This document shows, one piece after another, positions 37,261 through 46,110 of a stretch of DNA of 64,000 bases. The stretch lies in NCBI RefSeq assembly GCF_900323545.1, contig NZ_OOHN01000008.1:1417144-1481143 (forward strand). Direction: 5' to 3'. The translations under genes were made by a program, and so were the position numbers. The notes beneath the pieces were generated by a model. That model was given only the letters and a program-made list of their open reading frames with translations, made no database searches and was not told the origin of the DNA. The DNA is from Actinomyces sp. Marseille-P3109. Its GTDB lineage: Bacteria; Actinomycetota; Actinomycetes; Actinomycetales; Actinomycetaceae. The first letter of the stretch is position 1. Every line of letters begins with the position of its first letter.

Positions 37261-37740
37261 ATGAGCACAACAACACCTCGGCCCGCCCCGGAGTCCTCAC
37301 TCCAGGTGGTTCCCCAAACGGATCGCGTCGACGCCATCAGCCTGACCGATCTGCACAAGTCCTTCGGTGCCGTCACCGCCGTTGACGGCACCGACCTGAC
37401 CATCCGCCCCGGAGAGGTCGTCGCCCTCCTGGGCCCTAACGGCGCGGGCAAGACGACGACGATCACATGATCCTGGGGCTCAGCAGCCCCACCAGCGGCA
37501 ATGCGAGCGTCTTCGGGATGAGCCCACGCCAGGCGGTCGACCATGGACGTTGACATGCCCGGCACTGACGGGCTGAGCGCGACCGCGAGGCTCCTGGAGC
37601 CGCTGCCGGCCACGAGGGTCCTCATCGTCACCACCTTCGGGCGTCCCGGATTCCTGCGGCGCGCCGTCCAGTCCGGGGCCACGGCTTCGTCGTCAAGGAT
37701 GCTCCGGCCGCAAGGCCTCCGGCTACCGGTACGGGAAGAG
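37261..37740 (+). pseudogene. Deletion scar: ABC ATPase 5' part joined to a response-regulator fragment
   Basis: 37261-37470 reads as the first 69 residues of an ABC ATPase ([22 protein letters not shown], Walker [12 protein letters not shown]) and then stops. One base appears lost near 37468: in the next frame the expected continuation [18 protein letters not shown] follows to a TGA near 37552. From 37543 another frame gives a receiver-domain piece (DVDMPGTDGLSATARLLE, VLIVTTFGRPGFLRRAVQSGA). Near 37683 a second one-base loss hides the expected GFVVKDAP motif, which is readable in the shifted frame. No permease or kinase sequence lies between them. Confidence 0.8.
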
Positions 37741-37763
37741 GACCGGTAGCCGGAGGCCTTGCG
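37709..37763 (-). terminator. Terminator hairpin after ftsY
   Basis: A perfect 22-bp inverted repeat (37709-37730 with 37742-37763) with an 11-nt loop lies 30 nt past the ftsY stop. It also marks the right edge of the response-regulator remnant, so it may act on both strands. Confidence 0.75.
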
Positions 37764-37792
37764 CAGAGACGGGCAGGCCCGTGAGCGACGGC

Positions 37793-38953
37793 TCAGCCCA
37801 GCAGCGCGTCGACGAAGCCCTCCGGGTCGAAGGGAGCCAGGTCATCGGCGCCCTCCCCCAGGCCCACGAGCTTGACGGGAACGCCCAGCTCCCTCTGAAC
37901 GGTGACGACGATGCCGCCCTTGGCGGTGCCGTCGAGCTTGGTGAGCACGATGCCGGTGATGCCGACGGCCTCGGAGAAGACCTGGGCCTGGCGCATGCCG
38001 TTCTGTCCGGTGGTGGCGTCCAGGACCAGGAGGATCTCGCCGACGGGGGCGATCTTCTCCATGACGCGCTTGATCTTGCCCAGCTCATCCATGAGGCCGG
38101 CCTTGTTCTGCAGGCGCCCGGCGGTGTCGACGACGACGACGTCCGTGCCCTGGTCGGCCGCCTGGCGGGCGGCGTCGTAGGCGACGGAGGCGGGGTCGGC
38201 GCCCTCCTTGTCGGAGCGCACGACGTCAACGCCCACGCGCTCGCCCCAGGTGGTCAGCTGCTCGGCGGCCGCGGCCCGGAAGGTGTCTGCCGCACCCAGG
38301 ACGACGGTCTTGTCCTGGGCCACCAGGACGCGGGCGAGCTTGCCGCAGGTGGTGGTCTTTCCGGTGCCGTTGACGCCCACCATGAGGATGGCGGCCGCGG
38401 GCGTTCCCTGTGCGCCGTCGACCGGAGTGGGGCGCTCCAGGTTGAGGGAGCGATCAAGGGTGGGGTCGACGAGCTTGAGCAGCTCGGCGCGCAGGACGGT
38501 GCGGACGGCCTCGGGGTCGGAGGTGCCCAGGACCTTGGCCTGGGTGCGCAGCTCGTCCATGAGAGAAGTGGTCACCTCGATACCGAGGTCGGAGGTGAGC
38601 AGGGTGTCCTCGATCTCCTCCCAGTCCTCTTCCGTCAGGTCACCGCGGGACAGGACGGACAGGACGGCCTTGCCGAAGCCGCCGGCGCCGGCCAGGCGGG
38701 CGCGCAGGCGCTGCATGCGGCCGGGGATGGACTCAGGGGACTCCAACGTCGCGGTGGGCGGGGCGGCCGGCTCGGCCTCGTCCGAGGGCGGCTCCTCCTC
38801 TTCCTCGGATGGAAGGAGGTCCTCCACGGACATCGGCCTGTGGGCACTGACCTCGTCAGGGACCTGTCCCCGACGTCTGCCTGCGTAGAGCCACAGGCCA
38901 CCGCCGACGACGATGACCAGGATGATGCCGAGAACGATGAGGATCGGTTCCAT
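37793..38953 (-). CDS. ftsY: Signal recognition particle receptor FtsY
   Basis: GTPase that docks SRP-ribosome complexes at the membrane. The 386-residue protein has a short N-terminal TM-like stretch (ILIVLGIILVIVVGGGLWLYA), an acidic linker, the NG domain with GVNGTGKTTTCGKLARVL, DTAGRLQNKAGLMDEL, TKLDGTAKGGI, and a closing GLGEGADDLAPFDPEGFV, all diagnostic. A TM-anchored FtsY is usual in actinobacteria. Placed after smc on the same strand. Confidence 0.96.
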   Translation of the reverse strand: MEPILIVLGIILVIVVGGGLWLYAGRRRGQVPDEVSAHRPMSVEDLLPSEEEEEPPSDEAEPAAPPTATLESPESIPGRMQRLRARLAGAGGFGKAVLSVLSRGDLTEEDWEEIEDTLLTSDLGIEVTTSLMDELRTQAKVLGTSDPEAVRTVLRAELLKLVDPTLDRSLNLERPTPVDGAQGTPAAAILMVGVNGTGKTTTCGKLARVLVAQDKTVVLGAADTFRAAAAEQLTTWGERVGVDVVRSDKEGADPASVAYDAARQAADQGTDVVVVDTAGRLQNKAGLMDELGKIKRVMEKIAPVGEILLVLDATTGQNGMRQAQVFSEAVGITGIVLTKLDGTAKGGIVVTVQRELGVPVKLVGLGEGADDLAPFDPEGFVDALLG

Positions 38954-39061
38954 AGGCCCATCATGCCCGATGGCCGCCCCGCTGTGGCAGGGTCATTCGT
39001 CTCCGGACGCCTCTGGCCGGTAGGGCGCCGCGGGAAATCACCGACCCGCCCCTGAGTCGTG

Positions 39062-39297
39062 ACAAAAAAAATTCCTGCGGCACCCCTGCCGGCGTGCCGC
39101 AGGACGAGGAAGGCCAATGGCCTCGGTGTCAATACGGAGAAAAGCGGAACCTGTTGGCGTCAGACGCAACAGGAGCTGATAAGAGTAGACGGGATGGCGA
39201 TCTCTCAGGGCCGGGATTTTATCCAGAGACCGACTCTTCAAGCCCGGTGGTTCGTGAAAATAACGTGGACATAGTTTTCACGAACCGGGCCGACAGA
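39062..39297 (-). ncRNA. Possible structured RNA or 3' UTR with four stem-loops
   Basis: Between the small membrane protein gene and ftsY, the minus strand has four inverted repeats in about 225 nt. They are a 12-bp stem (39249-39260/39275-39286), a double stem (39181-39186/39233-39238 with inner 39199-39205/39225-39231), a 7-bp stem (39150-39156/39167-39173), and a textbook intrinsic terminator (39074-39083/39094-39103) followed by eight U (39064-39071). The region is less GC-rich than its surroundings and has no protein frame. It could be a small RNA or a structured 3' UTR; I do not recognise the family. Confidence 0.35.
39064..39103 (-). terminator. Intrinsic terminator with U tract
   Basis: A 10-bp perfect stem, 10-nt loop and a run of eight U on the minus strand. 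This is the clearest rho-independent terminator in the window. Confidence 0.85.
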
Positions 39298-39672
39298 TCA
39301 TCCCTGGGTATGCGAGATCCCGCTGGCAGCCGGCTCGTGCACCTGGCCGCGACGTCGGGAACCGGCGACCCCCCGAGTCCTCTCCGCGGTGTCCATCGCC
39401 TTCTCGACGACCCCGACCAGGCCGACGAAGGAGTCGGTCCCCACGTAGGCGGCGGGCCCCTCACGCGTCATGAGGTCGGTGAGGCGGACCTCCTGGGGCA
39501 CGACCTCCACCTCGACGCCCTGCCCCTCCTGACGCACCTCCTGCGCATTGCGGACCAGACCGCGAATGCGGGACGGCCAGGAGCGCACCGGGAAGCGCTC
39601 GGCACAGACCAGGCCGAGCACAAGAAGGCCGGCAACCAGCACGACAACGAGGGGAAGAATCATGGCACCCAT
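39298..39672 (-). CDS. Small single-TM protein, function unknown
   Basis: A 124-residue protein beginning MGAMILPLVVVLVAGLLVLGLV, a single N-terminal TM segment, followed by a basic then mixed cytoplasmic domain (RLTDLMTREGPAAYVGTDSFVGLVGVV) with no motif I recognise. It may start at the Met four codons in. A gene of this sort between smc and ftsY is not part of the standard order. Reading frame and codon use look genuine. Confidence 0.6.
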   Translation of the reverse strand: MGAMILPLVVVLVAGLLVLGLVCAERFPVRSWPSRIRGLVRNAQEVRQEGQGVEVEVVPQEVRLTDLMTREGPAAYVGTDSFVGLVGVVEKAMDTAERTRGVAGSRRRGQVHEPAASGISHTQG

Positions 39673-39833
39673 GGCTAGGATTCTGCCCTGAGAAATGCGA
39701 TCTGACCAGACTTTGCACGCATTTGTCGTCCAATCGACAACAAAACCTGGTAACTTCCTGGCACAACGATGACTCGAATCTGAAAACGACGGTCATATTG
39801 TAAGAGTGCTATCACACATTCCTCATGGTTCAC
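39673..39833 (-). promoter_or_regulatory. AT-rich upstream region with an inverted repeat
   Basis: This 161-nt gap before the small membrane protein is unusually AT-rich. TTGTCG (39723-39728) and CGACAA (39735-39740) form an inverted repeat with a 6-nt centre, a possible regulator site. The smc stop lies on its right edge. Confidence 0.35.
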
Positions 39834-42800
39834 TCAGGTATCAGGAGTCACAGCCGTACCGCGGTCGGGCTGAGCCAACCGCTGCGAGACCGCCTTGGTG
39901 ATCCCGTCACGCATCGTGATGCCGTAGAGCGCGTCGGCCACCTCCATGGTCCGTTTCTGGTGCGTGATGATGATGAGCTGGCTGGACTGACGCAGCTCGG
40001 TAAAAATCTCCAGCAGCCGCCCCAGGTTGGTGTCGTCCAGGGCCGCCTCCACCTCATCCATGACGTAGAAGGGCGAGGGGCGCGCCTTGAAGATCGCCAC
40101 CAGCAGGGCGACGGCGGCCAGCGAGCGCTCCCCGCCCGAGAGCAGCGAGAGCCGCTTGACCTTCTTGCCCGCCGGACGAGCCTCGATCTCGATGCCGGTG
40201 GTGAGCATGTCATCGGGATCGGTGAGCACCAAGCGCCCCTCCCCACCCGGGAAGAGCCGGTCGAAGACGGAGGCGAACTGGCGGGCGGTGTCCTCATAGG
40301 CCTGGGCGAAGACCTCCTGGACGCGTGCGTCGATCTCCTCGACGATGCTCAGCAGGTCGTCGCGCGAGCGCTTGAGGTCGGCCAGCTGCTCGGCCAGGAA
40401 CTGATGGCGCTGCTCCAGGGCTGCGTGCTCCTCCAGGGCGAGCGGGTTGACCTTGCCGAGCCGGGCGAGGTCGCGCGAGGCCTTGGCCAGGCGCTTCTCC
40501 TGCTCGGAGCGCACATAGGGATGGCCCGCGTGCCCGGACCCGGCCGGGACGTGGGCACCGGGCTGCCCGCGGGCGGGCTCCGCGTCGGAGCCGGGCGCAG
40601 CATCGGGTTCCTCGACAACCTCGGGGACGAGCATGTGCGGTCCGTACTCCTCCACGAGGGGGTCCAGCTCGAGGCCGAGCTCGCTCATGGCGCGGTCGGC
40701 CAGGGCCTCCAGGCGCATGCGCTGCTCGGCCCTGGCGACCTCCTCGCGGTGGGCGGCATCGGTGAGGTTGCCGAGCTCCTTGGTCAGCTGGTCGATCTCC
40801 TCGCGGACCTCGTTGGTGGCCGCCAGGGCCTGGGCGCGCTCGGTCTCGATGGTGGCGCGCTCGTCGGCGGCCTGCTGGACACATGCTCTCGCTGTCTCAG
40901 CAGCGGCGCGGGCCTGGTCCCGCACATGGGTGGCGACGGCCAGCTGGGCGCTGCGGCGCTGCTGGGCCCGCTCGGCGGCAGCGCGCTGCTCGCGCTCCCG
41001 GCGGGCGGCCGCTCGCAGTGAGTCCGCGCGTCCTCGGCTGGAGCGCTCACGCTCCTCGGCCGTGCGCAGGGCCAACCTGGCGTCGGTCTCGACGGCGCGG
41101 GCCTGGCGGGCGGCGTCGGCTGCGCTCTCCCGTTCCTGGCGAGCGCTTTCCAGCTCGCGTTCGAGGCGGCCGGCGCCGCCTGGCGGGCTCGGCTCGCCCG
41201 AGTCCTCGGCAGCATCGTGCTCGTCCTCGACCTCGGCCAGGGCGGCCGTGGCGGCGGCGAGCTCGGCGGTGCGCTGGACCGACTCGGCCTCTGCCCGCTC
41301 CAGGACCCGACGGGCACGGCCGGTCTCCTCAGTGGCGGCGTGGGCCGCGGAGGTCAGTCGGGCCATCGCCTCGGCAGCCCGGGCGGCCTCGGCGTCGGCC
41401 TGACGCAGGGCGGCCAGCGCCTCGCTGAGCTCCTGGCGGGCGGCCTCCTCCTTGCGACGGGCCTCCTCCAGGGCTGCGTCGGCTGCAGTCTCGGCCTGGG
41501 CGGCGGCTGCGGCCTCGGCATCGGCCTCCTCATGAGCGGCGGTGAGCTCGAGAACCGAGGAGGCTCCTCGGCCAGCCCCGGAGACCCAGCCGGGAGCCAG
41601 GACGTCACCGCTGCGGGTGGCCACGACGGCATCGGGAAGCCCTGCGCGCAGGGCACGAGCGGTCTCGATGTCCTCCGCCACCCAAGCGGCCCTGAGCAGC
41701 CCGTCCAGGACCTGCCCGAATCCTCCGAGATCGGGGCGCGCAGGGCTCACGAGTCCGCGGGCCGCCAATGCACCGTCGATGGGAGCGGACGAGTCCTCAT
41801 CAGCGGTGTGGGGCGAGGGGATCAGCGAGGAGTCGTTGGCCAGCACCAGTCGCACTGCCCCCACGTCCCGACTGCGGGCGTGCTCCAGTCCGGACAGGGC
41901 CGCCTCGGCGTCGGCGGCCAGACCGGCTTCGGCGAGCACTCCCAGGAGGGCGGCGACGGCGTTCTCCCAGCCGCGCTCAACACTGAGGTGCTCCGCCACC
42001 GGCCCGAGGAGGCCGTCGACGCCGGCCTGGAGCAGCGCGGCCGTGCCGTCCTGGTTGCGCAGGGACATGGCCAGGGTGTCGCGCCTGGCCGCCCAGGTGG
42101 CCCGGTCGGAGGCGGCTTCCCGGCGGGCGTCGGTGGCGGCGGAGACGGCCTCGCGCGCCTCGGCCAGCTGTTGGGCGGCCTCCTCGTGGACGGCTGCCGC
42201 GCGAGCCGCGGCGTCGGCGGCGCTGGGCGCCTCGATCACCGCCTCAGAGCCGTCCCGCGAGTCGCCGGGGTCGCCGGACGGGCCACTGCCCGAGGGGGTT
42301 CCGGTTGAACCGGCGCCGTGAGTCTCCTGCGCATCTCCCCCAGTTGCGGCCAAGGCGGCTCGGGCGCGCTCCTCGCGGTCCTGCGCGGCCCGGAGGGCGC
42401 TGCGGGCCTGCTCGAGGGCGGCCAGGCTGGCCTCGTGGCGGCTGCGGGCAGAGGCGACGCGTCCGCCGGCACGGGCGATGGTCTCCCGTCTCTCGGAGAG
42501 CCGACGCTGGGCGGCCGAGAGCGCCTGGTCGGCGGCCTTCTCGGCCTTCTCGGCGTCGGAGCGCACCCGGGTGGCGTCACTGAGCGCCGTGCGGGCGGCC
42601 TCAACAGCGTCGGCGAGCTCGGCCTCCTCCCTCCCGGCCGCCTCGGCCCGCCGTTCGAGCTCCTCGGGGTCGGCGCCGTGGCTCGCAGCGGGGACGGAGG
42701 CCAGGAGCCGGATCCGCTCCCCGGCCACGTCCGCGAGCGCACCGAGGGACTGGGCGACCCCGGTGAGGTCCTCCCAGACACCGCCGGCCCGAGCCAGGCG

Positions 42801-43643
42801 CTGGGCGGAGGTGGTCTCAATGGCGGCCAGCTCGCTCAGGCGCGCCCGGGCGACGCGCTCGGCCTCCTCGACGGCGCTGCGGCGCCTGGCCAAGGCCTCC
42901 TTGTCCTCGTCCCCGGCCTCCAGGAGGGACTGGGCCTGGACGACGTCGTCGGCCAGCAGCCGGGCGGTGGCGTCGCGGACCTCGACCTGGATGGTCCGGG
43001 CGCGCCGGGCGATGGCGGCCTGCCGGGCCAGGGGGCCGAGCTGACGGCGCAGCTCCTGGGCGAGGTCGGAGACCCGGGCGAGGTCGGCGGCCATGGACTC
43101 GAGCTTGCGCAGGGCGCGCTCCTTGCGCTTGCGGTGCTTGAGGACGCCGGCGGCCTCCTCGATGAAGCCGCGGCGGTCGTCGGGGGTGGCGCTCAGGACG
43201 GCGTCGAGCTGGCCCTGCCCGATGATGACGTGCATCTGGCGCCCCAGGCCCGTGTCGCTGAGGAGCTCCTGGACGTCGAGGAGGCGGCAGGGGGTGCCGT
43301 TGATCTGGTACTCCGAGCCGCCCCCGCGGAACAGGGTGCGTGAGATGGTGACCTCGGTGTAGTCGATCGGCAGGGCGCCGTCGGTGTTGTCGATGGTCAG
43401 GGAGACCTCGGCTCGCCCGAGGGCCGGGCGGGAGCCGGCGCCGGCGAAGATGACGTCGGCCATGGAGCCACCGCGCAGGTTCTTGGCGCCCTGCTCCCCC
43501 ATGACCCAGGTCAGGGCGTCGACGACGTTCGACTTGCCGGACCCGTTGGGACCGACCACGGCGGTGATTCCGGGCTCCAGACGGAGGGTGGTTGACGAGG
43601 CGAAGGACTTGAATCCCTTGATCGTCAACGTCTTGAGGTGCAC
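39834..43643 (-). CDS. smc: Chromosome segregation ATPase SMC
   Basis: Condensin subunit that compacts and segregates the chromosome. From the GTG at 43643 (VHLKTLTIKGFKSFA) the 1269-residue protein has Walker A VGPNGSGKSNVVDAL, long Ala/Glu/Arg-rich coiled coils, a hinge around residues 530-690, and the C-terminal ABC half with LSGGERSLAAVALL and FYVMDEVEAALDDTNLGRL. Two low-complexity Gly/Ser/Pro segments (about residues 429-474 and 1006-1046) interrupt the coiled coils on opposite arms. The extra 23 codons upstream are not conserved. Confidence 0.95.
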   Translation of the reverse strand: MHLKTLTIKGFKSFASSTTLRLEPGITAVVGPNGSGKSNVVDALTWVMGEQGAKNLRGGSMADVIFAGAGSRPALGRAEVSLTIDNTDGALPIDYTEVTISRTLFRGGGSEYQINGTPCRLLDVQELLSDTGLGRQMHVIIGQGQLDAVLSATPDDRRGFIEEAAGVLKHRKRKERALRKLESMAADLARVSDLAQELRRQLGPLARQAAIARRARTIQVEVRDATARLLADDVVQAQSLLEAGDEDKEALARRRSAVEEAERVARARLSELAAIETTSAQRLARAGGVWEDLTGVAQSLGALADVAGERIRLLASVPAASHGADPEELERRAEAAGREEAELADAVEAARTALSDATRVRSDAEKAEKAADQALSAAQRRLSERRETIARAGGRVASARSRHEASLAALEQARSALRAAQDREERARAALAATGGDAQETHGAGSTGTPSGSGPSGDPGDSRDGSEAVIEAPSAADAAARAAAVHEEAAQQLAEAREAVSAATDARREAASDRATWAARRDTLAMSLRNQDGTAALLQAGVDGLLGPVAEHLSVERGWENAVAALLGVLAEAGLAADAEAALSGLEHARSRDVGAVRLVLANDSSLIPSPHTADEDSSAPIDGALAARGLVSPARPDLGGFGQVLDGLLRAAWVAEDIETARALRAGLPDAVVATRSGDVLAPGWVSGAGRGASSVLELTAAHEEADAEAAAAAQAETAADAALEEARRKEEAARQELSEALAALRQADAEAARAAEAMARLTSAAHAATEETGRARRVLERAEAESVQRTAELAAATAALAEVEDEHDAAEDSGEPSPPGGAGRLERELESARQERESAADAARQARAVETDARLALRTAEERERSSRGRADSLRAAARREREQRAAAERAQQRRSAQLAVATHVRDQARAAAETARACVQQAADERATIETERAQALAATNEVREEIDQLTKELGNLTDAAHREEVARAEQRMRLEALADRAMSELGLELDPLVEEYGPHMLVPEVVEEPDAAPGSDAEPARGQPGAHVPAGSGHAGHPYVRSEQEKRLAKASRDLARLGKVNPLALEEHAALEQRHQFLAEQLADLKRSRDDLLSIVEEIDARVQEVFAQAYEDTARQFASVFDRLFPGGEGRLVLTDPDDMLTTGIEIEARPAGKKVKRLSLLSGGERSLAAVALLVAIFKARPSPFYVMDEVEAALDDTNLGRLLEIFTELRQSSQLIIITHQKRTMEVADALYGITMRDGITKAVSQRLAQPDRGTAVTPDT

Positions 43644-43698
43644 GGGTGCCACCCTAACAGCGCAGGCGGCCCCGGCGATGACAGAAACGACAAAGGGA

Positions 43699-43740
43699 CT
43701 TGACATCACCAATCAAGACAAGCAGACTTTCCATGTCAAG
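43699..43740 (+). promoter_or_regulatory. Promoter and operator candidate of the NatA-like gene
   Basis: TTGACA at 43700-43705 is a good -35 box; 17 nt later CAGACT is only a moderate -10. CTTGACAT (43699-43706) and ATGTCAAG (43733-43740) form an 8-bp inverted repeat that would bracket the promoter, so a repressor site is plausible. Confidence 0.45.
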
Positions 43741-43815
43741 GGGGCTAGACACGCTGTCCGAGCGCCCGCCCATCAGCCCTGTCCGACCCTCGTCTCCGAG
43801 ATCCAAGGAGCCACG

Positions 43816-44775
43816 ATGCTCACACTGTCCAACCTCTCCAAACGCTTCGGGAGCCTCCAGGCCCTCGACAACCTCTCCCTATCCCTGGCCGGCGGCGAGA
43901 TCGTCGGCTTCGTCGGAGCCAACGGAGCCGGCAAGTCCACCACGATGCGCATCGTCATGGGGGTGCTCGCCGCGGACACAGGCACCGTGACCTGGAAGGG
44001 TTCCCCCATGGACGCCGCGATCCGGCGCAGCATCGGATACATGCCCGAGGAGCGCGGCCTCTACCCCCGGATGAAGGTGACCGACCAGCTCATCTACCTG
44101 GCCCGTCTGCACGGGTTGTCGGCCTCCGCCGCCAAGGCGGCCGCAGACCGGTGGACCGAGCGCCTGGGCCTTGAGGAGCGGCGCGGCGACGAGGTGCAGA
44201 CCCTGTCTCTGGGCAACCAGCAGCGCGTCCAGCTCGCCGCCGCACTCGTGAGCGACCCCGAGCTGCTCATCCTCGATGAGCCCTTCTCCGGCCTGGACCC
44301 GGTGGCCGTGGACGTCATGAGCCAGGTCCTCCTGGAGCGGGCGTCCACGGGCGTTCCCACGCTCTTCTCCTCCCACCAGCTCGACGTCGTCGAGCGCCTG
44401 TGCGACCGGGTGGTCATCATCCGTTCGGGCCGACTCGTGGCCAACGGGACGATTCCCGAGCTCCAGGCCACCGAGACACCGCGATGGCGGGTCGTCATCG
44501 AGCCGCCGCTGGAGGCCGCCCCGCTGGAGGCCGGCACCCTGGACGGTCTGAACGACCCGGCGGTGCAGATCAACGACCAGGGCCGCCTGACCATCACCGC
44601 CGCGGGCGACGACGAGCAGAAGCTGTTGCGTACCGCCCAGCGTCTGGGGACGGTGCGCGAACTCGGCCCGGTGCGCCATCGCCTCACCGACATCTTCCGG
44701 GAGGTTCTGACGGCGCCGACCTCCCTCAGCCAGACCACCGACCAGACCGACACGAAGAAGGAGGCGCGCCGATGA
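43816..44775 (+). CDS. ABC transporter ATP-binding protein (NatA-like)
   Basis: A 319-residue ABC ATPase with Walker A GANGAGKSTTMRIVMG, Q-loop region SIGYMPEERGLYPRM, an ABC signature written LSLGNQQRVQLAAAL, Walker B LLILDEPFSGLDP, and H-loop FSSHQLDVVERL. The YMPEERGLYP stretch and C-terminal DUF4162-like region are typical of NatA-type Na+ or antibiotic exporter ATPases. AGGAG precedes the ATG at 43816. Its stop overlaps the permease start (ATGA), so the two form one transporter. Confidence 0.9.
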   Translation: MLTLSNLSKRFGSLQALDNLSLSLAGGEIVGFVGANGAGKSTTMRIVMGVLAADTGTVTWKGSPMDAAIRRSIGYMPEERGLYPRMKVTDQLIYLARLHGLSASAAKAAADRWTERLGLEERRGDEVQTLSLGNQQRVQLAAALVSDPELLILDEPFSGLDPVAVDVMSQVLLERASTGVPTLFSSHQLDVVERLCDRVVIIRSGRLVANGTIPELQATETPRWRVVIEPPLEAAPLEAGTLDGLNDPAVQINDQGRLTITAAGDDEQKLLRTAQRLGTVRELGPVRHRLTDIFREVLTAPTSLSQTTDQTDTKKEARR

Positions 44776-46016
44776 GCGCCCGAACCAGCCCTATCACCCG
44801 CCGTCAGGAGATCACCCTGGTCACCGGCCGAGAGCTGCGGGCGCACCTGATGAAGAAGTCCACCATCGTCCTGACCCTGGTGCTGCTCGTAGCGGTCATC
44901 GGCGGCATCATCGGCATCAGCATCTACGCCTCCGGTCAGGACAAGGCCTACCGGCTCGGCCTCAAGGGCACACCGGTCTCGCAGGCCGCCGGGCTGGACA
45001 GCGTCGTCGCCTCCAACGGGGAGACGATCGAGGTCGTTGACGTCTCCGGTCGGGAGACGAAGGAGGTGCTGTCCGACGACGCCCCCGAGGGCACACCGCA
45101 TGTGGACATGGTCCTCGACGTCTCCGGATCCGCACCCACCATCACCGTGGAGAAGTCGGCCGACGACGCGGTCGTCTCCGGAGTCACGGCTTTCCTCCAG
45201 CAGGCGTCCCTGGGACAGCAGATCGCGGCCCTGGGCGGCGACCCGGGCCAGGTGGCCTCCCAGCTCAGCACCGCCAAGCCGGAGGTCACGGTGCTCAACA
45301 CCCTCAAGCGCGATGCCGCCGACTTCGGTCCGCGCTACACGGTCCTCATGACGATCGACGTCCTGCTGATGTTCGCCATCATGGGCGGGGGCCAGTTCAT
45401 CGCACAGGGCGTGGTGGAGGAGAAGTCGAGCCGGATCGTGGAGATCCTCCTGGCCTGCGTGCGGCCCAGCTCGCTGCTGGCCGGCAAGATCCTGGGGATC
45501 GGCATCGCCTCCTTCCTCACCACCGGGGCGGTGGCCGTGGCCGGGGTCGTCACCGCGAAGGCGACCGGTGTCATGCCGGACATCAGCCTCGATCTGGACG
45601 GCGTGCTGGTGGCGATGCTCGTGTGGCTGATCGTGGGCTACGCGATCTTCGCGGTCTCCTTCGGAGCCGCCGCCTCACTGGTGAGCCGGCAGGAGGACGT
45701 CGGCTCGGTGAGCATGCCCCTGGTGATGCTCTCGATGATCCCCTACGCTCTGAGCATCTTGATGGCCATCGGGGACGCCAACACCATGACCTTCCGGGTC
45801 CTCTCCTTCCTGCCGCCCTTCGCACCCTTCATGATGCCGGCACGCCTGGTACTCGGGGTCTCCTCCTGGAGCGAGCAGGTGATCGCGATGGTGATCGCAC
45901 TCGTCTTCCTGCCGTTGCTGGTGCGCGTGGCAGCGACGATCTACACCCGGGCCGTCACCCGCACCGGCGCCCGGGTCCCGCTCAAGGAGGTCCTGGGGCG
46001 GGCGGAACGGGTCTGA
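44772..46016 (+). CDS. ABC-2 type permease (NatB-like)
   Basis: A 414-residue membrane protein: TM1 at about residues 30-52, then an extracellular domain of about 150 residues, and five to six TM segments in the C-terminal half. VVEEKSSRIVEILLACVRPSSLLAGKILG is the NatB/ABC-2 signature. It is the membrane partner of the overlapping ATPase. The likely job is efflux of Na+ or a small toxic compound; substrate cannot be told from sequence. Confidence 0.87.
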   Translation: MSARTSPITRRQEITLVTGRELRAHLMKKSTIVLTLVLLVAVIGGIIGISIYASGQDKAYRLGLKGTPVSQAAGLDSVVASNGETIEVVDVSGRETKEVLSDDAPEGTPHVDMVLDVSGSAPTITVEKSADDAVVSGVTAFLQQASLGQQIAALGGDPGQVASQLSTAKPEVTVLNTLKRDAADFGPRYTVLMTIDVLLMFAIMGGGQFIAQGVVEEKSSRIVEILLACVRPSSLLAGKILGIGIASFLTTGAVAVAGVVTAKATGVMPDISLDLDGVLVAMLVWLIVGYAIFAVSFGAAASLVSRQEDVGSVSMPLVMLSMIPYALSILMAIGDANTMTFRVLSFLPPFAPFMMPARLVLGVSSWSEQVIAMVIALVFLPLLVRVAATIYTRAVTRTGARVPLKEVLGRAERV

Positions 46017-46035
46017 CCGCGCCCCTCTCCAGCGA

Positions 46036-46072
46036 CGACGGTGCGCCTCCCTCACGGGGAGGCGCACCGTCG
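46036..46072. terminator. Bidirectional terminator between the ABC permease and ndk
   Basis: A perfect 16-bp stem (46036-46051 with 46057-46072) and 5-nt loop lies between convergent genes, 20 nt past the permease stop and 38 nt past the ndk stop. Confidence 0.75.
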
Positions 46073-46110
46073 CGATCTGGGCGGTGCCGAGGAGGCGCCG
46101 GGGCTCGGGC

